From: Dryococelus australis
Lineage: Eukaryota; Arthropoda; Insecta; Phasmatodea; Phasmatidae
DNA length: 64,000 nucleotides
Assembly: GCA_029891345.1 (NCBI GenBank)
Contig: CM056993.1
Span: forward strand, 274,278,900-274,342,899
Direction: 5' to 3'
Every line of letters begins with the position of its first letter. The first letter of the stretch is position 1. Shown in pieces: positions 45,581-57,454 of this stretch. The notes under the pieces were generated by a model. It was given only the letters and a program-made list of their open reading frames with translations, was not told where the DNA came from and searched no databases. Both the position numbers and the translations under genes were made by a program.

Positions 45581-45932
45581 AAAGTCCCTAACAAGAAAAA
45601 TCTTAAAGCTACAAAAGTAATGCACATTTAAGTTTTAATTCAACATAAAGCTAAAAAAATTTTAAGTTCTAAAAGTGGCTGTATTTGTATTTAATTACAG
45701 CGATAATTTACTAAACATAATGTAAATATGTGTTTGCGTATTACTGTAATAATTTTAATAATCACATATGTTGGAACCACTTAAAATATGTAAATTATAA
45801 TTAATTTACTTCACTTTTTGTATACCTTCCTTATTTATTGGTTGGGTGTAGCATCAGTCCAGCGCAGCTAGATAGTGCGCACACAGCGATCGCAAGTTAT
45901 TTCGGCGAGTTTCGCGTACTCCTATTATACAG

Positions 45933-46560
45933 TTTTATTTTTCTAACTACCCTATAACTAAGTGTTAAGTGAAAGCCCGGTCGGTAGAGCGGGATTTTAT
46001 TGGAGCTCAGGACTAGGCCCCTTACGCCTACAAGGATAGGAAATCATGCAAGGCGACATGCATGATGGCATAGAGGGATTGGGCAGCCTTGGCCTGCAAT
46101 TAGGGCCATGAATACCTTTCTAAGTGTACTTATAGCTAAGCTATCACTAGAAGAGACTGGGAAAAACTGGCATTGGCACCATACAAATGCAGTAGACAAA
46201 ATATAATTCAAAATTATTCATGCATTAATCATAAATGCTCTAGGAGACAGAGTGTATGTGTAACATACTCATGCTAGTAGAGAAGAAAAAGCCGGTAGAG
46301 AGGGAGGGGAAATTTATTGTCCTTTTTTTTTTCTAAACTACCTATTCTAAGTGTTTTGTGAAGTTAAGGCCCGAAGGTAGGGCGGAATTTTATTGCATAT
46401 CAGAGCTAACCCCTTACGCCTACTAGGAAGGAAAATCATACTAGGAGACATGCATTGCAGCAAAGATGGATTGGGCAGCCATGGCCTGCACTTTGGGGCC
46501 CTAAGTGTGCTCAGAGCTAGTCCTAACTATGAATAGCAAGAGAAAAACCATCAAGAGAGA
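45933..46560 (+). repeat. two tandem copies of a ~390-bp unit
   Basis: TTTCTAACTACCCTATAACTAAGTG at 45940 recurs as TTCTAAACTACCTATTCTAAGTG at 46331. Each is followed by GGGCGG/AGCGGG-ATTTTATTG, CCCCTTACGCCTAC.A, CATGCA and GGATTGGGCAGCC.TGGCCTGCA. Offset about 390 bp, with moderate divergence. It lies at the 3' side of the minus-strand jockey LINE and may be tandem 3'-UTR sequence of that element. Confidence 0.75.
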
Positions 46561-46699
46561 TATAAAAACCATTGCGACAGAGAAGTAAAAATTAAATTAA
46601 ATTAAATAGAATTCTACAGGAGATAGTGTTTGGGACCATGCTCTTTGTTAGTAGAGGTTAAAAGACTAGTAGTGAATGAGCGGGGGTCTTTATTTTTCT

Positions 46700-47660
46700 T
46701 TAACTTGGTGCCGGAAGTAATCAGAGAATTGTTTGGGCGCCTCTCTGGTGAGATAAGTTGCGCTATCGTGCCTCTGTCCTCCGATCTCTTATATGAACCT
46801 GAAAATTAAAGGAGAAAACGTGAGCTGTCAGTAAGTGTCAGCAGGGCTGGCTCTTTCTGGTTTTAACTGGAATGTTAAAAGATGGCAAGAACCTGTGGAA
46901 GAAAGGGCAAATTAATCTAGCCTAATTGACCTATAGTAATATGTTAAATATACAATTAGTAGCATATGTCCTCGGGGATATATGTATCTGAAATAATTTT
47001 GTGCTACCTCACAGTGGCCAGTCTCTGTAGCACATATATACGGTCATATGCTGTAAGTGCATGGAGTATTGTTTCTTAAGGTAATGATGTGCTACCTCGC
47101 AGCGAGCATATCTCTGTAGCCATAGGCTGGAACATAGCCTATTTTCACTCATAGTGCTACAAATGCACAGAGCTTCGTCGTGTAAGGGGGACGGGGGATT
47201 TACTTATAATTACGGGGAGGTCTCTCACCAACAGAAGCATCGAACCACACGATGCTGCAAACATCTACATCTCGGCAGAGGCGGCCTTGGAATCAGCTGC
47301 AGCAGAGGGCCAAGCCTGCTAGCAATTGGCTGGGATGAGAGGTTAAGTCTATGTTAACCTGAATATAAATATTTAAGGGTGAAGTCGCATAAATAATTAA
47401 TATAGACTGAGCTGTTCCTTCGGGGCTGCTCAGGTCAAACTACTGTTGAAATATAAGAGGCTGTAGAGGATCTATAATGATTGGCAAGGCAGTGTGTTAC
47501 ATATAGGGCTAAGGGGGCCTGTGGGCTAGAAGCGACTTGGGTCGCTTATAGCTTTGGGTCTCATCAATATCATAGTCCCCTATGACAGCGATGAGATGAT
47601 TAGCGTGTTCCTCAAGAGATTGATAAAAGGCATGGGTCTGCTTGGGAATTACATCATGCA
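46700..47660 (-). other. 3' non-coding region of jockey-type LINE copy 1
   Basis: Aligns with 62362-63360: CACCTCTCTGGTG, AACCTGAAAA.T.AA, CAGTAAGTGTCAG, CATATGTCCTCGGG, GC.GCGGCCA.TCTC, then GGCAGCCTTGGAATCGGC-like and GCGACTT.GGTCGCTTATAGC. No coding sequence on the minus strand beyond the end of ORF2. GAGCGACTTTGGTCGCT-type words form a small hairpin near 47531. Confidence 0.7.
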
Positions 47661-47667
47661 GTAGTAC

Positions 47668-50180
47668 TTATTTAAGTTCTGCATTCATGTTTCTGATGGG
47701 AATATATAGTGGTGCATGGGCAGCCAATATAAGGCATTTGTTCTGCACCACTTGTAAATAGTTTAAATATGTGGGAGCACAGTAAGTCCACGCAGGGGCT
47801 GCGTGTGTGATAATGGGTATAACCAATGACTGGTACAATTGTATCCCATTTTTCTGTGACAAACTGGAGCTACGATTTAATATTGGATACAAAGCAGATA
47901 GGAGAGCATAAGGAAGATTTCGCTTTGTCTCCACATGGCATCGCCATGTCAGCTTACTATCCATGAATAGGCCAAGGTACTTAATCTCTTACTTGAAGGG
48001 AATAATTTCTCTCAAAAACCTTATTTGAAAATTTGGGGAAATGTTTCGGCGGCGTGTGAAGACTACTGCTTCGCTCTTGCCAACATTTATCTTAATTCGC
48101 CACAGGCGAAAATAATTTTCAAACTCATTGAGTTGTGCCTGGACTCGCTGAATTGCAAGTTCAGATTTATGGGAGAGGGTGTAGATGACTGTGTCATCAG
48201 CATAGACACCCATAGTTATAAGTATAATTGGAGGGGGGCATGGTATGTCGTGAGTACAAATATTGTATAGGACTGGTCCTAGGATGCTACCCTGAGGGAT
48301 GCCAGCCCTAATATATTTTTTTAGCGGAGAGCATTCCTTCTATGGAAACCGAGAAGGAATGGTGATCCAAATATGATGCCAGAAGTTTAATGCAGCAGTC
48401 TGGGAAATTAGTTTGATATAGCTTATATATTAGCCCTGCGTGAAACACCTTATCAAAGACCTTTTACACATCTAGAAATACTGCTACGGAAAACTGGCGA
48501 CAGTTAAATGATTTTGTTATATGTTGCGATAAGCGGACAAGTTGATGCACTGTTGAGTGTTTTTTCCTAAAGCCAAATTGCTCACTAGGAAATAAATTAT
48601 TCTTGGGAACATGGTTATTTAAGCGGTGCAAAAGTACTCGTTCATGAATTGCAGAGAGCGTGGGACGATAATTTTGCAACCGGGATGGGTCTTTGCCAGG
48701 CTTGGGAAATATAATTACATCGGCACTTTTCCAGGAAGTGGGGAAATGGTCAAGATTAAAACTTGCATTAATGCACTCGGATATAGCCTCAAACATGCTG
48801 TTAGGCAGCTGCTTGAAAACTATGGCATGCAGGGAGTCGAACCTAGGTGCTTTGCGAGGTTTCAAACGATTGATTATACGATTGACCTCCTCAACGTGTG
48901 TGGGGTCTGTTACAGCCATGGTGGGCTGTTTCAGACGCACCTGGAGGTCCCTATAAATTTGGGCCACAAAAGCAGGATAAGCTGGAAAGTTACTAGATTG
49001 GAAAGCTATTCATAAATTATTTGCCATGGCCTCAGCTTTCTGCTGGGGCTCATAGGCCACACCGCCGTTGCCTTGAAGAGGTGGGATTTGGGAACACTTT
49101 TTGTGAAAGTTTTGGCCATGTGCTACAGGCTTTGATCCTGAGTACAAAGGCGGGATAATTTATTATTCCAGATATTGGACTGCCAGTCAGTGATTTCAGT
49201 ATCAATCCACTCTCTAAGATTGTTAATCTGGGCTTTGGTTTGCCTAGATCTAGTTCGGGAATAAAGCCTGTGCAGCCTATTTTTACGCGATATAAGTTCC
49301 CTAATATTATCAGGAAGCTTATCTGCGTTAATCCGTGGTGTCTTTGCTGGAACTTACGTATTTACTCCTGTCTGAATTATCTCTGTGGCATGTTCGACAG
49401 CAGAGTCCAATTCGTCGCGAGTACTAAAAGGAGCCGTTATATTGATTTCCTCGGCTAGATATTCCCTAATGCCAGGCCAGTTCGCATGCTTATAATCCTT
49501 AATTTTGCGAATTAGCATATTGTCTGTTTCAAGTTAATTGAAAGACAAGTGAACACAATAATGGTCTGAAGCCAACTCACGTAGCACATTAAATTCTAAG
49601 GCCATATTAAAGCTGCTATTTAGCACGATATCGAGTATATCGGGCCTGTAATTCACATTACGAGGGTTGAAAGAACGTTCGCTAGGGGAGTATATAATAT
49701 AATTATAGTGCTCTTGGTGTCTAAACAAGGTATTTCCATTAGCTGTGCGCACAAAACATTCCGAGGCGGGATGTTTCGCATTTAAATTGCCAACAGCGAG
49801 TAAATATGGATAGGCATTTGTTAATTCGTTTAAATCTGCATGCAAAAGTGAGCCACATGCTAGCGGCAAATATACAGAATAAATAGCAACATGTTGGTTT
49901 CCGACTTTAATGGCAACTCCCACAGCTTCAAGTCTTTGAAGTTGTATTAATTTCGCAGGATTACATACAATTAAATTATGAGTTAATATTATGGCACCTC
50001 TGCCGTGTCTGTCGCGATCATTTCGAATGCATTTATAGGTCGGAACTGAAAATCTATGATGTGGGTCTAAATGAGTTACATTTATTGCAGTTATAGGAAT
50101 CTGATGGCTAGAAATAAAATCTATCAGTTATCGTTTTTTACGGCTAATGCCTCTAGCATTCCAGTAAACTAAACTACTAA
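47668..50180 (-). pseudogene. jockey-type LINE ORF2: APE endonuclease and reverse transcriptase, broken
   Basis: Minus strand. Endonuclease: LVYWNARGISRKKR (50168), HGRGAIILTHNL (49995), AIYSVYLP, VGNLNAKHP (49770; GDFNAKH expected, catalytic Asp changed to Asn), ASDHYCV (49560). Reverse transcriptase: INRLKPRKAPRFDSLHA (48870), FPTSWKSADVIIFPKPGKDP (48740), QNYRPTLSAI (48680), FGFRKKHSTVHQL (48565), FLDV then TAA at 48464-48466, AGIPQGSILGP (48290, after a frameshift in an A run), MGVYADDTVIYTL (48210), and the C-terminal HVETKRNLPYALLSALYPIL (47940). YADD is intact. EN catalyses target nicking and RT target-primed synthesis. With the TAA, at least one frameshift and the changed EN residues it is inactive. 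Confidence 0.9.
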
Positions 50181-50539
50181 CTAAATTAAACCTAAAGGGC
50201 AGAGTGTTTGGCAACTGCAAATTAACAGCCACCAGGCTGATGCTGCTGCCCTTGCACGATAGAGAGGGCTGCCCCAGTCAGGGCTCCCCCTTTTTTTCGA
50301 TCGATTTGGTTTGGTCGGTCCAAACCATTAGCAATGAGCACTCCACTAAAGGTGGGGAGTTTTTCGTTGAGAGTAATTTCTGCATATCGAGGGTATCATT
50401 CCTTGAGGTAGCTGGAGTTGAGTCCAAGTGTCAATTTTTTTTTTGGCGAGCCCCCAAATCCCGCTATACCAACGTGAGCACCTTCTCAGCTCTGTGTGCT
50501 ATCTGGCATACTTGTTAGTAGCTAAGACAGTTGGAGAAT

Positions 50540-51539
50540 GGGATGCGTCTCAGGGCAAGCCATTTACGCCTAAGGTCGGGTTTAGTTATTAAAATGTGCG
50601 CATGCATCACGGCTATAGCAGGGTTGTCTGGTGTCATGGCCGCAATTATAGCTAAGGACACACCCCGAAAGAAGAAGGGTCTAGTAAGGGGCATAGGAAA
50701 CCAGGCAAAGTGGAGAGGGCCTGAAGAAAACTATGCGGCAGTCGCGGAGGATAAATGTAATTCCTTTATTGAATTAGGGCTAGAAAAGTAGGGTAGTGTT
50801 AGTTTGCGAAAGTAGACTATGTGAATGTGATGCAGGGTGAAATGAAATGAGGTCGTACCTAGGTTGATAACCAGGGTCGCGCTGTGCCGCCCTGCTGGCA
50901 CTCTTCGACCTTGATCACAAGGCCGCAGAGTCCACGAAGCTGAAAGATAGACTGAGATTTTTCGCAGGCCGGGAGTTCAACAATAAACATGTCGAGAGGC
51001 TGTCGATCTCAGTCGATCTCGCATTGAAAGTTTTGGCACGATTGTTTGAGATTCGAACCCAAGAGTGATGAGTCCCTCGCGAATCCAGGCGCTTGGAATA
51101 CAATTATATAGCCCCTAACAGTCACTTTGAGGGGCATCTGGCTGCGCGGGATGAGGATTGAATACCCTACTTTGAGGGTATCAAGAATGGCTATTGCCTT
51201 GCATGAGTGGCAGGGAGGTACGAAACTCACTGTGGAACAACTCTGTTCTGAGTTGGTTAGCTTAATTGCTCGCGAAATAACTGAAAGACTTGGGGATAGG
51301 TGCAGTGCTGTGTGTGATACACAGTCAGTGGCCTGAGGTTGGGCTTCTTTGCTCTGATTGGCTCTGTATTCTGGTTGGCTGGTGCGGAAGTGGCTGCGCC
51401 CTGATCGGTTGGGCATCGCTGGCCGGAATTTCCTCCTGCAGAAGTAGATTTGGTTGCCATTTCGCTGGATTTTCTCTTCTTCGGGGTGGTGTCTTCGTCC
51501 ATACCGGAGAAAAGGCTGGGGAAACCAGCCGCTTGGCAA
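50540..51539 (-). pseudogene. jockey-type LINE ORF1 (gag-like)
   Basis: Begins MDEDTTPKKRKSSEMATKST at 51502, a Lys/Ser/Thr-rich N-terminus typical of jockey ORF1 proteins. It continues in shifted frames with GYSILIPRSQMPLKVTVRG (51175-51100), SMRDRLR..., VELPACEKSQSIFQLRGLCG (50985-50930) and LVIKVEECQQGG. The middle part matches the conserved ORF1 RNA-binding region preceding the zinc knuckles. A Cys-rich trace with YNCGHDTRQPCYS near 50630-50670 probably represents the CCHC knuckles. Frameshifts and stops throughout. ORF1 coats LINE RNA. Immediately upstream (51540-51780) is probably 5' UTR. Confidence 0.65.
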
Positions 51540-51784
51540 TGATTACCCTTACTAATGTGTTTACCTTCTACCTGTGCACTATAGAAAGCACAAACCTGGT
51601 GTTGCAGGGAAGCTAGCAGTCCTCTTCTAACAGAAAAACAACTTCTTCAGGCTGTATTCGATTCAAAATCGGCACGACCATACAGTTCACCCGCCCTGCA
51701 AGGCAAACTATTCTTTCTTACAACAAACAGTGCAGAGCTACTGCCGGACATGTCCGACCTGGACCGAGCACAGCATCGGAATCA

Positions 51785-51841
51785 CTTTATTGTCCTTTTG
51801 CCTTGGCAAGTGAGGGTGGCACTGGCTTAACCAGTGAGGTG
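51785..51841 (-). other. 3' region of jockey LINE copy 2, left of provirus
   Basis: CTTTATTGTCCTTTTGCCTTGG resembles the sequence near 46690 in copy 1, and joined to 62362 onwards (CTTGCACACCTCTCTGGTGG) it reconstitutes the same 3'-UTR order as 46690-46760. The provirus therefore interrupts this copy. Confidence 0.6.
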
Positions 51842-52599
51842 AGTAGTGCAGCGGGCACTCCGTCAGCTTTCCAGTTCACAGAGAAAACATTTTAATGAAG
51901 TATTTTCGCAACTTATCAAGTTCTGCGATGCCTGCGACAGGAAGCTGTATATGCTCTAATACTGCCTGCGGTGATTTCAGCAATATGCGACTGCTATTGC
52001 TAACTACTTTTGACGGGAAATACGTCCTGTTTTTCACAATATTTTCGTCCCATGACTCCTGGAATCACGCGCTGTATCACGTGCTATTTTCCCGTCACAT
52101 GATTTCAATACCACACTTTGGGGCCATGTGCAAAGTTCTAGTTTATTGGTTGACACTCTAACCTTGCTCTCTCATTGGTTGGCGACTCTTCTCACCATGA
52201 CTTCTCATTGGTGAGAGACTGCTCATGCACGATTTCTTGGTGGAAGGAAACTTTCCCCCACTACACTCAAGTTGCTTTATTATGCCATGCACGGCCTGAA
52301 CAAGAGAGACTTCAGCAGAGGACACTAGAGACTTCACACCGCCGCCTGGGACGACTCACCTGAGCTACGCTGATACTCCACTCTCCTTCACCACCACGGT
52401 TATATCATGTTATTGCTTCCATTGCCGTTATTATTTTATACTAACAATTCCCATGTCGTCTTCTGCCACATCGCCAAGTAAGTAGATGTATAATTAAAAG
52501 TGTAACAGTTTCAATGTTTGATTTAATTAAAAGTGTTAAATTGACTTAGATTATTTCTTATTGAGTGTTTGTGCTCAGCCCTAGACCGCTCGGGTATCA
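51842..52599 (+). repeat. 5' LTR of errantivirus-like provirus
   Basis: About 758 bp, starting AGTAGTGCAGCGGGCAC (the TG of the 3' LTR is AG here) and ending GACCGCTCGGGTATCA. It is matched along its length by 61617-62361. Contains GTGCTCAGCCCTAGACCGCTC near the end. The open frame 51895-52161 and its neighbours lie within LTR sequence and occur in both LTRs. Confidence 0.92.
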
Positions 52600-52607
52600 A
52601 AAACTAG

Positions 52608-52620
52608 TGGCAGCGTTTTG
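52608..52620 (+). other. primer-binding-site candidate
   Basis: TGGCAGCGTTTTG begins 8 bases after the LTR end. TGG at this place pairs with the CCA of a tRNA 3' end; the tRNA species is not assigned. Confidence 0.55.
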
Positions 52621-53121
52621 GATAGTTACTCCAGACGGCTGTAACTGAACCCACTTCGAAGGGTTATAGGTTGTAGGTGATAGGTGTTAGGTCGTTGAAA
52701 ACAGTATTAGGTTTTCCTCCAACGAATTGAAATTCAGTTGTTTTATTTTATTCGCACATTGTGTTATGAATGCGAATCGTGACTATGTAATTGAGCTGAG
52801 CAGTGTTGCTGAGTGGGACTTTTTAATGTGTTCTGAATCGTTTAGTATTATGCACATTTCAGTTGACTAATCTGATACGATAGTTCGTGAAAGAGGAGAT
52901 TTGCAGGATTATAACGAACACGTGTACTGTAGGAAATCATATCGGTTTAAATGTTGAGTACGTCAATGGACCTATGAATAACAGAGTAACTGGTAGTGTT
53001 GATTGTCATGCTATATTTGAAAGATATAACACCACACACTTGGGTTAGAGTTGAAAATTGCAGAAATTATCTGGATTCAGCTCCACTTCTTTGCTGTATT
53101 TTGCAGAAGCCCTAAAGCATT

Positions 53122-53607
53122 ATGCTAAGTCATTTATCATTTGGTCAGAGGCAAGAAGGGAAGGTAGTAGAGTTTACAGTTTTGAAAATCTACGTAGTTT
53201 TAACTAGTAGTACTGGGGGATTGAAGGAATTGATACAGAAATTTTTTTCAAAAGCACATATCTTTTGACTTGTCTCAAGTAGAGCCATTTCATGCTAAGT
53301 TGAAGGTTCAGGACTGGAAATAGCATTCAAGGGAAAACCAAAGCGAACTTTTCCGACTCATGCATATAAAGAATACGAGTACGAAAATTCTTCTGGATGG
53401 GTAGCATTGGAAATTGAAATTCGTATAGTGAAGAGGTTCATACCTCGAGATCGTGTTTATCTAGAATTTAAGATAGAAAGGCTTGACCTAGTTGCGAACA
53501 CAGAACCTTCGACTTCGCAAGATGCGAACGAAAACGCGAGCAAGCTTCTATTAGTTCTTCATGTTTGGAACATATTGCCATTCCTAAGAGATAAAATTTG
53601 GACATGA
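53122..53607 (+). pseudogene. extra reading frame between PBS and gag, unknown product
   Basis: A single plus-strand frame reads MLSHLSFGQRQEGKVVEFTV, then LKELIQKFFSKAHIF, TGA at 53266-53268, TAA at 53296-53298, then GLEIAFKGKPKRTFPTHAYK and FIPRDRVYLEFKIERLDLV, ending at TGA 53605-53607. About 160 codons with only two stops, while the other two frames are full of stops. Charged, with alternating hydrophobics. Not recognised. It could be an accessory gene, a spliced leader exon, or an N-terminal part of Gag lost by frameshift. It ends 139 bp before the gag ATG. Confidence 0.45.
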
Positions 53608-53745
53608 TTCATGAAACTAAACCTACAAGTAGTAGTACTCATTACGAACTCCAAAGAACAGACTCACAATCGTTAGACTTGGATTCCTCTTTCGAAATTT
53701 AATAATTAAAATTTAATAAGTTATAGTAGCACCTTACTAGTTGAC

Positions 53746-54794
53746 ATGGAGAACGAAAGACGTCGTCAACTAGCCAAAGCGATACCAGCACAAGCTCAAG
53801 TACCAGCTCAAGTTAAAGATTTGGCGGCTATTTCATTAGTAGAAAAATGTACTGGCGAAAAAGGTTTCTTACCGGTACACGACTTTCTAGAAAGTATAGA
53901 AAGCGCAGCAAGCCTAGGAAATCTTTCAGACAAGGACAAATTAAAATTAGCAAAGATGAAATTGAAACACTTATCATCACGTTTTGTTGCGACATGTCCT
54001 AGATTAAGAGGGGACATAACCTTAAAATGTTGAAAGATGAGTTGAACGACAGATTCAAAGAAAATCAGCCGTTGCAATTTAATTATTACATACTGCACAG
54101 TGTTAGGCAGAAACATAATGAGAATGTGAAGACATTTGCAAATAGATGTCGTAAATTATGTGAGAAAACAGTTAAGCATTCAGATGAGCCAGAGAAAGAG
54201 GAAATTTTGAATCACGAGGCTGAAAAGAGGTTATTAGCAGCTTTCACTGATGGGTTACAAGGTAACATAGGTCAGCAGTTGAGATATAAAATTCCACAAA
54301 CCATGGACGAAGCTGAACACATGGCTATAGCATGAGAGGTTACAGAGACGCCTCAGGAACGCAAAACAAAATTTGATGATCCTCAGAGGAGGAGAAAGGT
54401 GTATAACATTGTCTCCCAGAAAACAAGTGTGGCACGGGGTAACGCGAGAAGTGGCGAAAATACTTCCATTAACAGAGTTTTTGGAAGAGGTTATATCTCA
54501 TGTTACTGTGGTTTGAATGATAGCAGTAACAGTAGAAAGAGTTTATCGCGAGCAGGTGTTTCTCCTGAAAACATGAGTTACAGACAAGAAAATGGTAATA
54601 ACTGTAATATTAGATGTTTTAATTGCGGACGTTTTGGGCATATGATCAGAGAATGCCGAAGTTTGGGAACCCCACAACGAGCCCAAGTACCTAGCAACGT
54701 TGGGCACAGCATTAGAGAAACTAGCGAGAATGTAGGTAATAATCACCCAAACACGAGAAGCCAAGTGTCAGCCCTGGGCGCCACACGGCGGTAA
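53746..54794 (+). pseudogene. gag of errantivirus-like provirus
   Basis: Starts at ATG 53746 (MENERRRQLAKAIPAQ). The capsid-like region includes KCTGEKGFLPVHDFLESIES, then a frameshift near 54025, then FNYYILHSVRQKHNENVKTF and LLAAFTDGLQGNIGQQLRY. TGA at 54333-54335 interrupts; the frame then runs open to 54794 with a zinc knuckle CFNCGRFGHMIREC (54615-54656, CX2CX4HX4C). Length about 350 residues, right for Gag. Gag assembles the particle and binds RNA through the knuckle. The end overlaps the protease frame, as expected for a programmed -1 shift. Confidence 0.88.
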
Positions 54795-55240
54795 TTACAG
54801 TTGTAGGGGGAAAAGAGACCGTAGTATCAGTTCTTGTCGAGGACCAGTCTCACTCGTTCTTAATTGACACAGGGTCCGATATATCTCTCGTTCGACCTAG
54901 AATCAGCGGGAATATTATCGATGAATCTCAGTTAGAAGCGAAAGACGTAACTGGAGACTCTCTGCAGATCGCAAGTACCCAGTATGTAGAGTTGTGAGTA
55001 AATGGTCAAAGTTACCCATATTGGTTCCTTGTGTGCGCATCAGAGCTTCCTTTCGAGGGAATACTTGGAAACGATTTTCTCCGCTATTATGATGCCAGAA
55101 TCAACTTGAAAGAACAGACATTGTATCTCAAAAGTACGCTTGATTTAGATACATATAATTCGATAATGTGCATAATTGAGAAAGAGCAGCAGAAACAATC
55201 TGAGATCCTGGCATCTCTGAACTTGGATCCGGATCTGTGA
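54760..55240 (+). pseudogene. pol protease of errantivirus-like provirus
   Basis: Read in the frame -1 to gag, overlapping the last gag codons: VEDQSHSFLIDTGSDISLVR at 54833-54892, with catalytic D-T-G; then a stop (VEL*VNGQ near 54996), then FLVCASELPFEGILGNDFLR (55024-55083), the flap and GNDFL end of retropepsins. The protease matures Gag-Pol. One nonsense codon is visible, otherwise well preserved. Confidence 0.85.
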
Positions 55241-55255
55241 ATGGAAGTCAATATA

Positions 55256-56536
55256 ATGAAGTGAAAATTATACAGCACATGATTCTGCCACCAAAATCGG
55301 AGACAGTGATAAATGTTGTTTTGCTCATGGCGGGTTGGGTGCTGACTCGAAATTGCTTCTTATCGAACCGTCATTGACACATGTACTGGGCATCCGTGTG
55401 GCAAGGGCAATATGCAACTTAATTCTTACCGGTAAGAGCCTCCCAGGGAACGAGGTATATTGTAGGAGCAGTATGGCTAGAAACTCTATAGGGACATGTA
55501 ATATATTCAGTGAGGCAAATCTGGAGGATGGGGTGAACGACCATCAGGGTACCTGTGTAGTTGGAAAGAAGGCACTTGTGAGGGTGAGTGACCAGTGTGT
55601 TATCCCCTTTGTTTCGGGTCAAAGGGATGCGCCCCAGCGTTTCATTCCTCATCGCGATCATGTCAAAGGGGGCAAGAGGACATGGTGTCCTAGTCGCGCA
55701 GAAGATGTAAGAGCGACATGTGAAGTAGGCGGTCATGTCGTGAAGGACTACTGACAGGGTAGGTCATGTTGAGGGTTCAAGGAAACCTCACAGTGAAGGT
55801 TCAAAAAACCTCACAGAATGTTAATAAAAAACAGTAAGGGCAGTGACAAAAATCGTGAACATTACTAATGAGATGCTCATTGTACCAAAGGGTGCAGTAA
55901 TATGATTTGCGACACTTGTCAGTGACATTGCTGGAGTACTATGCATAAATAGCGTACCCCGAATATCAGAGAGAAGTTGTATAAGTCTTGGGTCGGAACA
56001 AAGTGATTTTGTGTCACCACAAATAGAACAATGGGAGAAAATACTTGCAGATGTCCCTAGAAACAAAGATAAAAAAAGTGTTCGCTTCCAGACTCCGAAG
56101 CAGTAATCCCCTCAAGTTGTGTTAGCCATAAAGTGAGTGAATTAGTTAGCGAGGTCACGGAACAGGACAGTTTTTATCACTGTGTCCCCAAAATCTGCCT
56201 AGATAGTGTATGCCGAGCAGAGGCAGTTCCGATTCCAAATGTAAACCCCGAGTCCTGCCGTAAAAGTTTTATATGTGATAAAAGTTTGATATATGAAGAT
56301 AAAAAGTTGAAGTGTCGAGATAATTTGAGATGTCAGAGAAATGTGAAAATTAGTAAAAACAGAGAAGTTAACTTTGAAAATATGCGCGTAAATGAAAAAT
56401 CGGTACCGATGTTAGATTGTTCACGTAAAATGAGAATAAATGAGCGAATTATGTAAAGACTTAAGGTAGTCAGAGCTGTGAAACTTGCACGAAAAATACC
56501 TGTAAATCATCGAATGGAGAGAATAAATGATCAAAT
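55256..56536 (+). pseudogene. protease-RT linker region of pol
   Basis: Frames here are broken. 55335-55754 contains LLIEPSLTHVLGIRVARAIC, and 55820-56100 contains VTKIVNITNEMLIVPKGAVI and PQIEQWEKILADVP, resembling the '(I/V)EP ... V-N-T/S ... ip-GT-ia' linker of gypsy/errantivirus pol. The frame 56133-56456 is charged and unassigned. No extra enzyme domain is recognised. Confidence 0.6.
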
Positions 56537-57454
56537 GTGCCAAATTGTTTAGTGACTCAAGGTAGTCAGAGTTTTGAAACTCACGTGATAAATAGTGAAT
56601 CAGTGAAGCAGAAGGGTAAAATGTTACCAAAACTACCAAAAGATGAATTTATTGAGGTAGAGAAAATTGTCAGAGATAAATTAAAACTTTTAAGTAAGAG
56701 TGATTTTAATATAATGTTCCCAGTGTTAATGAAGTTTGCATACATATTTCAAGTGGAAAGTAGTTCGAATTTCGGGTGCACGAATTTATTGAAACATAAG
56801 ATATATACAGGAGAGGCCAGACCAATAAAGCAGAATTCATACAGAGTACCACATGCATTGAAACCAGTAATTGCAGAGCAAATAAATGACATGCTTTATA
56901 AAAATATTATTTCAGAGTGTAAATCACCTTGGCAGTTTCCTGTAGTGATGGTGAAACATAAAAATAAAGACCATTCTTTTAAGGTGAGATTTGGTATAGA
57001 TTTCCATCAATTAAATAAAGTTACAAAGCAGGATCCTTTTCCGATTCCGAAGGTCACAGAGACGTTAGATTCCTTGCACGGGTCGAAATATTTTTTTAAA
57101 TTCGACGTAGCGAGTGGCTGCTTCCAAATTAAGTTAGAAGAGAGTGATAGGGAGAAAACTAGTTTTGCTACATTCATGGGGAAATATGAATTTAATAGTC
57201 TCCCGTTTGACCTGTGTAATGCTCCAGCTACATTTGAGAGGTTAATGGATAATTATGTTCTAACAGGCTTGTTAGGTGATCAGTGTTTAGTATACCTTTA
57301 TGACATTATAATATTTAGTAGTACTGTGATAGAACATGCCGAGCACATGAGTAAAGTTTTGGAAAGACTAGAGGAAGCTAATTTGCGAATCCAGCCTAGT
57401 AAATGTTCGTTTGTACAAGATAGTGAAGAATACTTAAGACATGTTGTAAGTTAA
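56537..57454 (+). pseudogene. pol reverse transcriptase of errantivirus-like provirus, YLDD lost
   Basis: The best-preserved frame, about 305 codons. RT blocks: HKIYTGEARPIKQNSYRVPH, INDMLYKNIISECKSPWQFP, KVRFGIDFHQLNKVTKQDPF, FKFDVASGCFQIKLEESDRE (first catalytic Asp), LPFDLCNAPATFERLMDNYV, then CLVYLYDIIIFSS at 57283-57321 where YLDDI is expected: the first of the paired Asp codons is TAT (Tyr). The block SEEYLRHVVS ends at TAA. The active site is therefore disabled. RNase H after it is largely missing. Confidence 0.92.

Noticed and set aside
48626..49015. 129-residue plus-strand open frame
   Set aside because: Antisense to the jockey RT domain, which is convincing on the minus strand.
51009..51539. 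176-residue minus-strand frame as an independent gene
   Set aside because: It is one frame of the frameshifted jockey ORF1. Treated as part of that pseudogene.
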